A stretch of 64,000 bases of DNA. Source: Cohnella sp. SGD-V74 (GTDB lineage Bacteria > Bacillota > Bacilli > Paenibacillales > Paenibacillaceae). The notes under the pieces were generated by a model. That model was not told the origin of the DNA, did not search any database, and worked only from the letters and a program-made list of their open reading frames with translations. The stretch lies in assembly GCF_003001675.1 (NCBI RefSeq), contig NZ_PVYW01000003.1:453784-517783 (forward strand). The letters run 5' to 3'. Each line of letters starts with the position of its first letter. Position 1 is the first letter of the stretch. The translations under genes and the position numbers were made by a program. Of the stretch, positions 53,021-61,676 are shown piece by piece.

Positions 53021-53680
53021 TCAAAATTTAGAAGATAAGGCGGAAATTTCTTGACTGACGACGGATGGCGCGATGCGATCCAGCAAATTCGGCGACACGA
53101 ACGCCTCGTACAGGGAGGCGACGCACAGCACGAGCAGCATCGCCGCGGCGACGGCCGTATGCGCCAGAAACGGAGGCAGCAGCTGTCCCTTGCGGCGGAA
53201 CAGACGCTCCCGAACGACGAAATACGCGAACCTCGCGGCCGATAAGCTGGCGATCATGAGCGCGGGTACGACCAGCGCATTGCGCGGTCCCGTCGCGAGC
53301 AGGAAAAACAGCACGCCGTTCCAGGCGAATTGCTGGGCCAGCACCGCCGCGGCAAACCCGATCAGGACTCCCTTGAGAAAATCGAGCACGAACACGAGGG
53401 GCAAGCCGATGACCGACAGTCCGAGAAACCAGATGAGCAGCATCCATTTTCCGTAAAACAGAAAGCTCTCGCGAAACGTCGCAGCGGGCGAAGCGTTGCC
53501 CGGATTGTCGACTTTGGCAAGATACACGCCGAGCGCGTCGGTCAGCTCCTGCTGCTGATCCAGGGTGAGCGCGTTGACGAGCATCGCCCCGAAGATCGCC
53601 CCGACCAGCACGAGCACTCCCAAAAACACGTATAGATTCAAATTGTCGCGAGCCGACAAATTCCATAAGCGGAAGTTCAC
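53021..53680 (-). CDS. spoIIM: Stage II sporulation protein M
   Basis: Membrane protein of 219 residues with about five helices. It is part of the SpoIID-IIM-IIP machine that dissolves septal wall and drives engulfment in the mother cell. Recognised by NLNLYVFLGVLVLVGAIFGAM, GLPLVFVLDFLKGVLIGF and NALVVPALMIAS, and by its place next to fur. The GTG at 53680 has AAGGAGG 9 nt upstream. Confidence 0.93.
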   Translation of the reverse strand: MNFRLWNLSARDNLNLYVFLGVLVLVGAIFGAMLVNALTLDQQQELTDALGVYLAKVDNPGNASPAATFRESFLFYGKWMLLIWFLGLSVIGLPLVFVLDFLKGVLIGFAAAVLAQQFAWNGVLFFLLATGPRNALVVPALMIASLSAARFAYFVVRERLFRRKGQLLPPFLAHTAVAAAMLLVLCVASLYEAFVSPNLLDRIAPSVVSQEISALSSKF

Positions 53681-53749
53681 GGCGGCCAACCTCCTTGTCC
53701 ATCCTTAGCGGCATGTCCCGTGCCTCATTGTATGATGGACAAGATCCGT

Positions 53750-54964
53750 TTATGATTGCCGGATGCTTCCGTAGCTTCCGCCGCTTCCCGACGTAAACGC
53801 AATCTTGCCTCCCCTCGCGCGGACGATCATTTGTGCGATTTTCTCCCCCGTTACGGCGGCGATCGCTTCCGCGGGAATGCGATGGAGCACGTCCATCTCC
53901 GTGCCGACCTCAGCGAAGAGCTTCTCTCGCTTGGCCGGCCCGACGCCCGGGAAGAAAGACAACGGAACCTGCGGCCGATAGGGCGGCCTTCCCTCCGGAT
54001 GCACGGGGCGCTCCCGGTCCGCCAGCCGGCGAACGCGTCCGGATACGCCTCGGGTAAGCCGCGAGCTCCCGCAGTAAGGACAGACGGCGACCTCCCCCTC
54101 CGTCTCGGGAACGGAGCGGCGGCATGCCGCGCACGAGGTTTCGTGATATTTGCCAAGCTCCGGGTGCAGTCCGTAGTTGGCGAGAATGCGGCGGCCTTCC
54201 TCTCCTCTGAGCGCTTTCGCGAACTCCGCGAAGGATGGGGTCGCCAGCGACAGCTCATTGCACTCCCTGCCGATCATGCCGGGAGAATGCGCGTCGGAAT
54301 TGGTCAGGAACGGATAGCGGTCAAGCTCGGACAGCAGCCCCGCCATATCCGAATCCGCGCTCAGACCAAGCTCAACAGCCGCGATGCCGCCGGGGTCGAG
54401 CCGATCCGCCAGCCGATCGGCCGAGCAGCCCAGCAAGCCTCTGTGCGGCGTGAACACATGAGCCGGGATGAGGAGCCCTCCGCGGGCGATCAGCTCGGCT
54501 TGCAGCTCCGCGGCAGAGACGCGAATCCGCTGCGTGCTTAAGCGGATGTTGACGACGCGGGGCCTCATCCACTCGGTCCATTCCTGCATCGCCCGCAGCG
54601 TCGGCAAAAAAACGAGCAAGTGAAACGGGCCGCCCCCCTCTTCCTTGACCTCCATCTCCGCTCCGAGCAGCAAAGTCGTATTGCGGTACCGGATACCCCC
54701 GCCGGGCACCTCCTCCATTTCCCCCGAATGCAAGCAATCGAGAATGTCCTTCTGGACGGCCGGCGAGTGGCAATCGATGATACCGACCAGCTCGATGCCC
54801 TTGCGTTCGGACGCTTCCTCGGCGATCTGACGGAAAGTCAGATTCCGGCTCCCGCTTATCTTAACGGGCTGTCCGTCCTGGGACCGGCCGATGTGCACGT
54901 GAAGATCGGCGAAATAGGGCGACAGCCTCTCTTCCGGCACCGCTTGCGCTTGCGAATCGCCCAT
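53750..54964 (-). CDS. Endonuclease Q-like PHP protein
   Basis: Protein of 404 residues. The PHP metal domain begins YFADLHVHIGRS and includes NSDAHSPGMIGRE. A four-Cys zinc ribbon (CAACRRS ... CPYCGSS, about 275-305) and a helix-hairpin-helix-like end (FPGVGPAKREKLFAEVGTEMDVLHRIP) follow. This matches the endonuclease Q family, which nicks DNA at deaminated bases. B. subtilis has a related gene beside nudF. It follows nudF by 3 nt. Confidence 0.85.
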   Translation of the reverse strand: MGDSQAQAVPEERLSPYFADLHVHIGRSQDGQPVKISGSRNLTFRQIAEEASERKGIELVGIIDCHSPAVQKDILDCLHSGEMEEVPGGGIRYRNTTLLLGAEMEVKEEGGGPFHLLVFLPTLRAMQEWTEWMRPRVVNIRLSTQRIRVSAAELQAELIARGGLLIPAHVFTPHRGLLGCSADRLADRLDPGGIAAVELGLSADSDMAGLLSELDRYPFLTNSDAHSPGMIGRECNELSLATPSFAEFAKALRGEEGRRILANYGLHPELGKYHETSCAACRRSVPETEGEVAVCPYCGSSRLTRGVSGRVRRLADRERPVHPEGRPPYRPQVPLSFFPGVGPAKREKLFAEVGTEMDVLHRIPAEAIAAVTGEKIAQMIVRARGGKIAFTSGSGGSYGSIRQS

Positions 54965-54967
54965 CGA

Positions 54968-55537
54968 TCAGAACGCTCCCGTTAATGCGTACATGCGCCA
55001 GGCGTAGACCGCGAGCAGCGTTTTGGCGTCGCAAATCCGTCCCTCCGCGATATAAGCCTGCGCCTGCTCCAGCGTAATCGCCTCGCACGTCAGAAACTCC
55101 TCGTCGTCCAGATGCGCCTGCCCCGGCTCCAGGTCGTCGGTCACGTACAAGTGCACAATCTCCTCGGCAAAGCCGGGCGACGTGGAGAACGAGTGCAGAT
55201 GGCGAATGCTTCTCGCCCGATAGCCCGTCTCCTCTTCCAGCTCGCGGAGCGCTGCCGCTTCCGGCTCCTCTCCCGCGTCCAGCTTGCCCGCCGGAATTTC
55301 CACCTGGACCTTCTCCAGCGGCTTGCGGAACTGCTCCACGACGAGCATTTTGCCGTCCAGGAGCGCCACGACCGCCACCGCTCCGGGATGGCGCACGATC
55401 TCCCTCGTGGCCGTCTCGCCGTTAGGCAGACTTACCGTATCCACCTGCAAGGAAATAATTCTGCCTTCGAAGATCGGCTTGCTCTCCAACGTCCGTTCAT
55501 AGAACGGATGCGAGGAAATCTGTTTGTTTTCGCTCAT
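54968..55537 (-). CDS. nudF: ADP-ribose pyrophosphatase
   Basis: Nudix hydrolase of 189 residues with the full Nudix box GKLDAGEEPEAAALRELEEE followed by TGY. The upstream strand VVVEQFRKPLEKVQVEIPA is typical of ADP-ribose hydrolases, which split ADP-ribose to AMP and ribose 5-phosphate. It heads the nudF-endonuclease Q-spoIIM stretch; mciZ is divergent, as in B. subtilis. Confidence 0.93.
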   Translation of the reverse strand: MSENKQISSHPFYERTLESKPIFEGRIISLQVDTVSLPNGETATREIVRHPGAVAVVALLDGKMLVVEQFRKPLEKVQVEIPAGKLDAGEEPEAAALRELEEETGYRARSIRHLHSFSTSPGFAEEIVHLYVTDDLEPGQAHLDDEEFLTCEAITLEQAQAYIAEGRICDAKTLLAVYAWRMYALTGAF

Positions 55538-55644
55538 TTGGCATCCCCCAGTCTAATCTCGTCCGCTCGCGCATACCTTCAACGTATAGGCAGCTCGTCC
55601 CATTAGCGTACGGATGACGCAGCCGATACGAGGAGGCTGCGCCC

Positions 55645-55800
55645 ATGTTAAAAAAATATATTTCGTCGCAACGTTTGCAATTCGTCGGCAAAGCTTGGGA
55701 AATCCGCCATGCGCTTCGCCAAGAGAATAAGCTCCACGGAGGGCGCACGCCTCTCGTCGCGCTGCTCTCGGCCAAGCAGCCGCCCCGGAGCGGCTCTTGA
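55645..55800 (+). CDS. mciZ: Mother-cell FtsZ inhibitor MciZ
   Basis: Peptide of 51 residues. The stretch LQFVGKAWEIRHALRQ matches the core of B. subtilis MciZ (VGKAWEIR), which caps FtsZ filaments to stop Z-ring assembly in the mother cell during sporulation. B. subtilis MciZ is 40 residues; here about a dozen extra basic/Pro residues follow. AGGAGG lies 8 nt before the ATG at 55645. The place beside nudF agrees with synteny. Confidence 0.88.
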   Translation: MLKKYISSQRLQFVGKAWEIRHALRQENKLHGGRTPLVALLSAKQPPRSGS

Positions 55801-55888
55801 GGCTTGCAAGCTTATCCTGCTCCGTGAATGGACAAGGGCAGCGTCCGTAGCCGACAAGCCGGGGGCGCTGCCCTTATGCGCGCTTGGC

Positions 55889-57019
55889 TTACCGCTTCAG
55901 CGTCTCGTTCACGATCGCCAGAACAAGCTCGGCGGCTTTCGCGAGATCGTCCGCCTTAATTTGCTCCTTCGTCGTATGGATGTGCTCGTAGCCTACCGCT
56001 AGGTTAACGGTCGGAACGCCGTTGCCGTTAAACATGTTCGCATCGCTTCCGCCTCCGGAGGAGAACGTTCGCGGCGTCAGCCCGATCGCCTCGATGGCCG
56101 CTTTGGCGACTTGGACGACCTCCGTGCTGTCGTCGTGCGAATACGCCGGATAGATCGTCACCGTTTCGAAGTCGAACTTGGCTCCGCACTCGCCCGCCGC
56201 GCTGGCGACCGCTTCCCGCATCGACTCGACCTGCGCATCCATCTTCTCCTGCACCTGGCTGCGGGCTTCGGCGTAAATTTTGATCGTGTCGACGACGATA
56301 TTCACTTCGCCGCCGCCCTCGAAACGCCCGATATTCGCCGTCGTCTCGCTGTCGATGCGGCCGAGCTTCATCCGGGATACCGCTTTGGACGCCACCTGGA
56401 TGGCGCTGATGCCGTCTTCCGGATTTACGCCCGCGTGGGCGGCTTTGCCCTGGATCGTGATATATTGGCGGGAATTCGTCGGCGCGGACACCGCGATCGC
56501 CCCGATCTCGCCGTTAGAATCGAGCGCGTACCCGAACTTGGCGCGCAGTCGGGAGCCGTCCATCGCGCGGGAACCGATCAGCCCGGATTCCTCTCCGGTC
56601 GTGATGACGAACTGAATGCCGCCGTGCGGCAGCTGCTGTTCGCCGATCACTCGCAGCGCTTCGAACATCGCTGCCAGTCCCGCCTTGTCGTCCGCCCCCA
56701 GAATCGTCGTGCCGTCGCTGCGGATGTAGCCGTCGTCGGCGAGGCGGGGCTTAATCCCTTTGCCCGGGGAGACGGTATCCATATGGGACGTGAACAGAAT
56801 CGCCGGAACGGACTCCTGCCCCCCCGTCGGCGGCAGCCAAGCGAACAGATTGCCCGCTCCATGTCCGATCTTCTCGGCCACGTCGTCTTCGGTCACTTCC
56901 AGTCCGAACGCCTCGAACTTCGTTTTCAGCACTTTGCTGATCTCGGCCTCGTGTCTCGTCTCGCTATCGATTTGCACCAATTCCATAAACTCGGCCACCA
57001 GTCTATCCTTTTGAACCAT
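55889..57019 (-). CDS. M20 family peptidase (YqjE/PepT-like)
   Basis: Zinc-dependent exopeptidase of 376 residues. Metal and active-site motifs are FTSHMDTVSPGKG, ILGADDKAGLAAM, TTGEESGLIGSRAM and, at the end, GYEHIHTTKEQI; a lid domain lies between about 180 and 295. The peptidase T-like subfamily removes N-terminal residues from small peptides. The ATG at 57019 has GGAGGAAAG upstream. It follows mciZ convergently. Confidence 0.9.
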   Translation of the reverse strand: MVQKDRLVAEFMELVQIDSETRHEAEISKVLKTKFEAFGLEVTEDDVAEKIGHGAGNLFAWLPPTGGQESVPAILFTSHMDTVSPGKGIKPRLADDGYIRSDGTTILGADDKAGLAAMFEALRVIGEQQLPHGGIQFVITTGEESGLIGSRAMDGSRLRAKFGYALDSNGEIGAIAVSAPTNSRQYITIQGKAAHAGVNPEDGISAIQVASKAVSRMKLGRIDSETTANIGRFEGGGEVNIVVDTIKIYAEARSQVQEKMDAQVESMREAVASAAGECGAKFDFETVTIYPAYSHDDSTEVVQVAKAAIEAIGLTPRTFSSGGGSDANMFNGNGVPTVNLAVGYEHIHTTKEQIKADDLAKAAELVLAIVNETLKR

Positions 57020-57095
57020 GATCTTTCCTCCTGAAGTCGTATTCGTTACAATAGGGGTATGGATAAGCCTTAATCTGAAAGGATGTGCAGCCCCC

Positions 57096-57188
57096 ATGAA
57101 TCGCCGCTGGTTTAAAATCGTCATCTACGTCACTCTGTTCGCGCTGGTCGCTACGACCTTGTTAATGGGAGTATCCCTTCTCCAGTAA
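57096..57188 (+). CDS. Prli42-like stressosome-associated miniprotein
   Basis: Peptide of 30 residues: a basic MNRRWFKI start and one helix (VIYVTLFALVATTLLMGV). It looks like the Prli42 family, which tethers the stressosome to the membrane in Listeria and is widespread in Firmicutes. AAAGGATG lies about 11 nt upstream of the ATG. Its last 38 bp overlap the end of lipB on the other strand. Confidence 0.6.
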   Translation: MNRRWFKIVIYVTLFALVATTLLMGVSLLQ

Positions 57189-57852
57189 CGGAAGAATAGC
57201 CGAACACTTCGGCGAAGTGCGGAACGATTCGTCTTCCGATTTCTTCCACCTGAAGCTCGGTACCGGTTAACGTCTCCAGGGAGGTTACTCCGTATTCTGC
57301 AATACCGCACGGAATAATACCCTGGAAGCCGTCCTCTTCCACGTTCCTCTTCACGTTAAAAGCAAAGCCATGGCTCGTGACGAATCCCCGCCTCGTCCGG
57401 GCTTTGTTGAATTTGACCCCGATCGCGGCGATCTTCCGATCTCCTACCCATACGCCGGTATACTCCGGCTTCCTTCCGCCTTCAACGCCGAATTCGGCCA
57501 GCAGCTTAATGATCGCCTCTTCCAAATTCCTTAAGTATTGATGCAGGTCGAGCCCCGCGGCATCCAAGTAAAGCAACGGATAACCGACAAGCTGTCCGGG
57601 GCCGTGATAAGTAATGTCTCCTCCGCGATCGATCTCGAACACTTCGATTCCGCGCCGGCCCAGCTCTTCCTTGCTGTACAGCAAGTGCTCGGGATGGCGA
57701 TCGGTGCCGAGCGTATATGTCGGCGAGTGCTCGAGCAGCAGCAAGGAATCTCTGCGTTCGCTGCGGTCGATCTCCTTGACGAGCTGCTTCTGCAGCTCCC
57801 AAGCCTCTCCGTACTTCAGCCGGGATAACCATTCGACGTTCAGTTCCTTCAT
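57151..57852 (-). CDS. lipB: Octanoyltransferase LipB
   Basis: Protein of 233 residues moving octanoyl from acyl carrier protein to lipoyl domains. Motifs: RGGDITYHGPGQLVGYPLL, the Lys in IAAIGVKFNK, and the catalytic Cys in IIPCGI. The ATG at 57852 has an AGGAGG site. It lies just past the bkd cluster, whose E2 and other lipoyl domains would be its targets. B. subtilis instead uses the LipM/LipL route. Confidence 0.93.
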   Translation of the reverse strand: MKELNVEWLSRLKYGEAWELQKQLVKEIDRSERRDSLLLLEHSPTYTLGTDRHPEHLLYSKEELGRRGIEVFEIDRGGDITYHGPGQLVGYPLLYLDAAGLDLHQYLRNLEEAIIKLLAEFGVEGGRKPEYTGVWVGDRKIAAIGVKFNKARTRRGFVTSHGFAFNVKRNVEEDGFQGIIPCGIAEYGVTSLETLTGTELQVEEIGRRIVPHFAEVFGYSSVTGEGILPLTRS

Positions 57853-57909
57853 GCCGCGCAACCTCCTGCCCGAACTCCTACCTTATTGTAGCTTATCTGA
57901 ACGATCAAG

Positions 57910-57951
57910 CAAACCGCCTTCGGCGTCCTCTGGACGATGAATGCGGTTTGT
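57910..57951. repeat. Inverted repeat in the lipB upstream region
   Basis: CAAACCGC and GCGGTTTG are separated by about 25 nt. It lies between lipB (start 57852) and the bkdB terminator. A lipB promoter is likely here: on the minus strand TTTGCT, 17 nt, TACAAT (-10 near 57888-57893). The role of the repeat is unknown. Confidence 0.35.
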
Positions 57952-58007
57952 CGGAGACGATTCAGACAAGGATAGCGGATTTTATCCTTTCTGACTCGTC
58001 AAGAAAA

Positions 58008-58041
58008 CCCGACGCGCCGCGCTTGAGCGCGACGAGCCGGG
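58008..58041 (-). terminator. Terminator after bkdB
   Basis: GC-rich stem CCCG..CG.CGCGC / GCGCG.CG..CGGG with a short loop, followed on the minus strand by TTTTCTTG. It lies 9 nt past the bkdB stop. Confidence 0.8.
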
Positions 58042-58049
58042 CAATCGCC

Positions 58050-59432
58050 TTAATACACTTTCGTCTCCAGATTGTAGCCCTCCAGATTTTCCTTCACCCG
58101 CTGCAGGAACCGCCCGCAGATGACGCCGTCCAAAATCCGGTGGTCGAGCGACAGACACAGATTCACCATCGAACGAACGCCGATCATGTCGTTGATGACG
58201 ACGGGACGCTTAACGATCGATTCGAACGTGATGATCGCGGCCTGAGGGTAGTTGATGATCGGTTGAGTCAAAATCGAGCCGAACGACCCCGTATTGTTCA
58301 CCGTGAACGTGCCGCCGTTAACGTCGTCCAGCTTGAGCTTCTTCTCGCGCGTGCGTCTTGCCAGATCGTCGATCTCGTGGGCGAGCCCAGAGATGTTCTT
58401 CTGATCCGCGTGGCGGATGACCGGCGTGACGACCGAATCTTCCGTCCCTACGGACAGCGAGATGTTGATGTCGCGCTTGACGATGATTTTGTCCACGGCC
58501 CATACCGAGTTCATGATCGGGTAGTCCTTGATCGCGTTCACGACCGCCTTGATCATGAACGGCATGTAGGTCAGGTTGATGCCCTCGCGCTTGCGGAACT
58601 CGTCCTTGAGCTTGTTGCGCAGCAGCACGAGATTCGTTACGTCGACCTCGATCATCATCCAGCCGTGCGGAATTTCGCTGACGCTCTGACGCATCCGGGT
58701 CGCAATCGTATTGCGGATCGGCGTTACGTCGATAAAATATTCCCCGCGGCCGGGCAGTTCCTGCCCCTCCACTTCGATCGAAGGGATTCGCGGAGATTCG
58801 GACAGATGGATGCCCGATGAACGCACCGGAATTTTCGGATCCATCGGTGCGAGCGAAGCCGCGCTCGGAGCGGGCGCTGACGACGGTGCAGGAGTCGGGG
58901 CGGCCGGCGACGTTTCGATTGCCGCGTTCCCGGAAGCCACCGCCTCCAGCACGTCCTTGCGGGTAATTCGTCCGCCTTCTCCGGTCCCCGGAACCCGGTT
59001 CAGGTCGATGCTGTGCTCCGCAGCCAGCCGCTGAACGGCCGGAGAGTAACGATGGCGCATCGGAGCGTTGGCGTCGAACCCTGCGGCCGGCAATACTGCC
59101 GCCGCAGGCCGGGACGCCGGAGCCTCCCCCGACGAAGATGCCGGAGAATCGGAGCTTTGCGGCTCAGCGGACGCCTCGGCCTCCGCTTCCACCTCCACCA
59201 GACAGATGGCGGCTCCTACTTCCACCGTTTCTCCCGCGCCTATAAGATGCTTGACGAGCTTTCCTCTAACCGTAGAGGGCAGCTCCGCGTTGACTTTATC
59301 GGTAATGAGTTCGCAGATCGGCTCGTACATGTCCAGCATATCTCCCGGCTGCTTGAGCCACCGGTCGACCGTCGCGGATACGAGAGATTCCGCGAGCTGG
59401 GGCATCGCTACTTCCACAATCTTCTTAGCCAT
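58050..59432 (-). CDS. bkdB: Branched-chain 2-oxoacid dehydrogenase E2 (dihydrolipoyl acyltransferase)
   Basis: E2 of 460 residues: a lipoyl domain (about 3-80, lipoylated Lys in ELITDKVNAEL), an Ala/Pro/Ser/Glu linker, an E3/E1-binding domain (about 125-165: SPAVQRLAAEHSIDLN), a second Ala/Pro linker, and the catalytic domain (about 225-455) with the active His in SLDHRILDGVICG. The complex turns branched-chain 2-oxoacids into the acyl-CoA starters of iso/anteiso fatty acids. Lies 36 nt after bkdAB. Confidence 0.94.
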   Translation of the reverse strand: MAKKIVEVAMPQLAESLVSATVDRWLKQPGDMLDMYEPICELITDKVNAELPSTVRGKLVKHLIGAGETVEVGAAICLVEVEAEAEASAEPQSSDSPASSSGEAPASRPAAAVLPAAGFDANAPMRHRYSPAVQRLAAEHSIDLNRVPGTGEGGRITRKDVLEAVASGNAAIETSPAAPTPAPSSAPAPSAASLAPMDPKIPVRSSGIHLSESPRIPSIEVEGQELPGRGEYFIDVTPIRNTIATRMRQSVSEIPHGWMMIEVDVTNLVLLRNKLKDEFRKREGINLTYMPFMIKAVVNAIKDYPIMNSVWAVDKIIVKRDINISLSVGTEDSVVTPVIRHADQKNISGLAHEIDDLARRTREKKLKLDDVNGGTFTVNNTGSFGSILTQPIINYPQAAIITFESIVKRPVVINDMIGVRSMVNLCLSLDHRILDGVICGRFLQRVKENLEGYNLETKVY

Positions 59433-59468
59433 TTGATCCAATTCCCCTCTCCAAATCCGGCAACCGGC

Positions 59469-60455
59469 TTAGTAGCGCGCAAGCTCCAGCATCGCCGTCT
59501 TCAGCTTCTCTTTGTTCAGCATAAAATGCTTCTCGCCGGGAGCATGAAACGTGGTAGCCGGCACGTCGGGGCCGCACAACCGGCGGATCGGCGCGTCAAG
59601 ATCGTACAGGAGCTCCTCCGCGATGATCGCGCCGACTTCCGCGCCGACGCCTCCGGTCTTATTGTCCTCGTGCACGATCAGAACCTTGCCCGTCTTGGCC
59701 GCGGCTTCGAGAATGGCGTCACGGTCGAGCGGCTGGATCGTACGCAAATCGAGAATGTGAGCTTCAATCCCCAGCTCGCTGGACAGCTCTTCGGCGGCTT
59801 GCATCGCGAAGTGGAGAGGCATGCTGTAGCCGATCACCGTCAAGTCGGTTCCTTCGCGCATCACTTTCGCCTTTCCGATTGGAACGATGTAATCCTCTTC
59901 AGGCACCTCATCGGAAATGAGCCTGTAGCATTTTTTGTTTTCGAAAAAGAGAACCGGGTCCGGATCGCGAATGGCCGCCTTTAGCAAGCCCTTCGCGTCA
60001 TATGCGGTGGCAGGGGCGACGATTTTAAGACCCGGCGTTCCGAAAAAGACGGATTCCGGACATTGGGAATGGTAGAGTCCGCCGAACACGCCTGCCCCGA
60101 TCGGAGCGCGAATGACGACGGGGCAATCCCAGTCGTTGTTTGAACGGTATCGGATTTTGGCCGCTTCGCTGAGAATCTGATTGGTCGCGGGGAACATGAA
60201 ATCCGAGTACTGCATCTCGGCGACCGGCTTCATCCCCGCCATCGCCGCTCCGATCGCCACCCCGGCGATCGCCGATTCCGCGAGAGGCGCGTCCAGAGCG
60301 CGAAGCTCTCCGAATTGTTGCTGCAGCCCTTTGGTGGTCCCGAACACCCCGCCTTTGAGGCCGACGTCTTCGCCCAACACGAACACGTCGTTATCCCGTT
60401 CCATTTCTTCCTTCATCGCGAGCCTGATGGCTTCGATATACTCGATTACCGGCAT
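59469..60455 (-). CDS. bkdAB: Branched-chain 2-oxoacid dehydrogenase E1 beta
   Basis: E1 beta of 328 residues. Typical motifs are FVLGEDVGLKGGVFG, TPLAESAIAGVAIGAA-type DAPLAESAIAGVAIG, QILSEAAKIRYRSN and HEDNKTGGVGAEV. With E1 alpha it binds thiamine diphosphate and decarboxylates the oxoacid. Its ATG (60455) overlaps the end of bkdAA by 10 bp. Confidence 0.95.
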   Translation of the reverse strand: MPVIEYIEAIRLAMKEEMERDNDVFVLGEDVGLKGGVFGTTKGLQQQFGELRALDAPLAESAIAGVAIGAAMAGMKPVAEMQYSDFMFPATNQILSEAAKIRYRSNNDWDCPVVIRAPIGAGVFGGLYHSQCPESVFFGTPGLKIVAPATAYDAKGLLKAAIRDPDPVLFFENKKCYRLISDEVPEEDYIVPIGKAKVMREGTDLTVIGYSMPLHFAMQAAEELSSELGIEAHILDLRTIQPLDRDAILEAAAKTGKVLIVHEDNKTGGVGAEVGAIIAEELLYDLDAPIRRLCGPDVPATTFHAPGEKHFMLNKEKLKTAMLELARY

Positions 60456-61483
60456 GCTTCGCCCTCCCCGTTCTCCTCCGCGTATACATACCGGAAGGCT
60501 TCTTCCGTCGATTGAAACGGAGCCTTTTCCGCATAGTCCGTCGCTTCGTCGATGATCGCGCGAATTTCGGCCTGCATCGCCGCTTCCTTCTCCTCCGACC
60601 ACAGGCCGGTTTCCGTCAAGTATTGCTTGAACATCGGCAACCCGTCATTGCCCCTATGCGAATCGACCTCATCTTTGGTTCGATAGGTCATGTCGTTATC
60701 GGTATTCGAATGCCCCGTAAGCCGATAGGTCAGGATCTCAATCAACGTCGGCCCCTCGCCCTTAACCGCACGCTCGCGGGCTTCTTTAAAGACGCGGTAA
60801 ACTTCCAAGGGATCTTTCCCATCCACCTGGATCCCAGGAAATCCGTAGCCGAGAGCGCGGTCGCTGATGCGTCCCCTCGTTTGCTTGGATATCGGCGTCG
60901 AGATCGCATATTGATTGTTCTGGCACACGAAAATAACCGGAAGCTGGTGAACGCCCGCGAAATTGCATCCTTCGTGAAAATCGCCCTGGTTGCTCGAACC
61001 CTCGCCGAAAGACACGATCGCAACGGAAGGCTCCTTCCGCATTTTGGCCGCCAGAGCGAACCCTGCGGCGTGAGGAACTTGCGTAGTGACCGGGCTTGAA
61101 CCCGTTACGATTCTCAGCCGCTTGCTTCCGAAGTGCCCGGGCAATTGCCGGCCCGCGCTGTTCGGATCTTCGGCTTTGGCAAACAGAGACAGCATCAATT
61201 CTTTGGCCGTCATGCCGACCGAAAGTACGAACGCGAAGTCCCGGTAATAAGGCAGGAACCAGTCATGCTCTCGATCCATCGCGAAACCCATCGCGACTTG
61301 AGAAGGTTCCTGGGTGATGCCGGAAATATGAAAATTAATTTTGCCTGCGCGCTGAAGCAATTGCCCCCGCTCGTCAAACCGCCGGGCAAGCATCATCGTC
61401 TTATACATGTCGACTACGCGATCGTCGGAAAGCCCTAATTCGGCGTGGCGATGCATTCGCTGGACGGAACCTGTATGTGTCAT
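60446..61483 (-). CDS. bkdAA: Branched-chain 2-oxoacid dehydrogenase E1 alpha
   Basis: E1 alpha of 345 residues with the thiamine diphosphate motif from FGEGSSNQGDFHEG to CQNNQYAIS, and YRLTGHSNTDN near the phosphorylation-loop region. AGGAGG lies upstream of the ATG at 61483. A 193-nt gap separates it from lpdV. The gap contains a TAATAG/TTATAA-rich stretch that may hold a promoter. Confidence 0.95.
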   Translation of the reverse strand: MTHTGSVQRMHRHAELGLSDDRVVDMYKTMMLARRFDERGQLLQRAGKINFHISGITQEPSQVAMGFAMDREHDWFLPYYRDFAFVLSVGMTAKELMLSLFAKAEDPNSAGRQLPGHFGSKRLRIVTGSSPVTTQVPHAAGFALAAKMRKEPSVAIVSFGEGSSNQGDFHEGCNFAGVHQLPVIFVCQNNQYAISTPISKQTRGRISDRALGYGFPGIQVDGKDPLEVYRVFKEARERAVKGEGPTLIEILTYRLTGHSNTDNDMTYRTKDEVDSHRGNDGLPMFKQYLTETGLWSEEKEAAMQAEIRAIIDEATDYAEKAPFQSTEEAFRYVYAEENGEGEACR

Positions 61484-61676
61484 GGGCGCGTCCTCCTGCT
61501 TTGGTTTAGTTTTATAACCTGGTCTTAATACTTGGAGTTAATTCCTATTATACTCCCCTCGCAAGCAAAAAGAAACGCCCAACCCGTCGCGCCGAACAAA
61601 TTCCCTTGACGGAACCGTTCTTCGACGCCTGAAGGATGCGAATCCCCCGGGTTGAGCCTGATGATGCCGATCGCGA

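Noticed and set aside
57910..57951. Terminator for lipB or bkdB
   Set aside because: The CAAACCGC/GCGGTTTG repeat has a long loop and no T-tract in the needed direction; the bkdB terminator is at 58008-58041.
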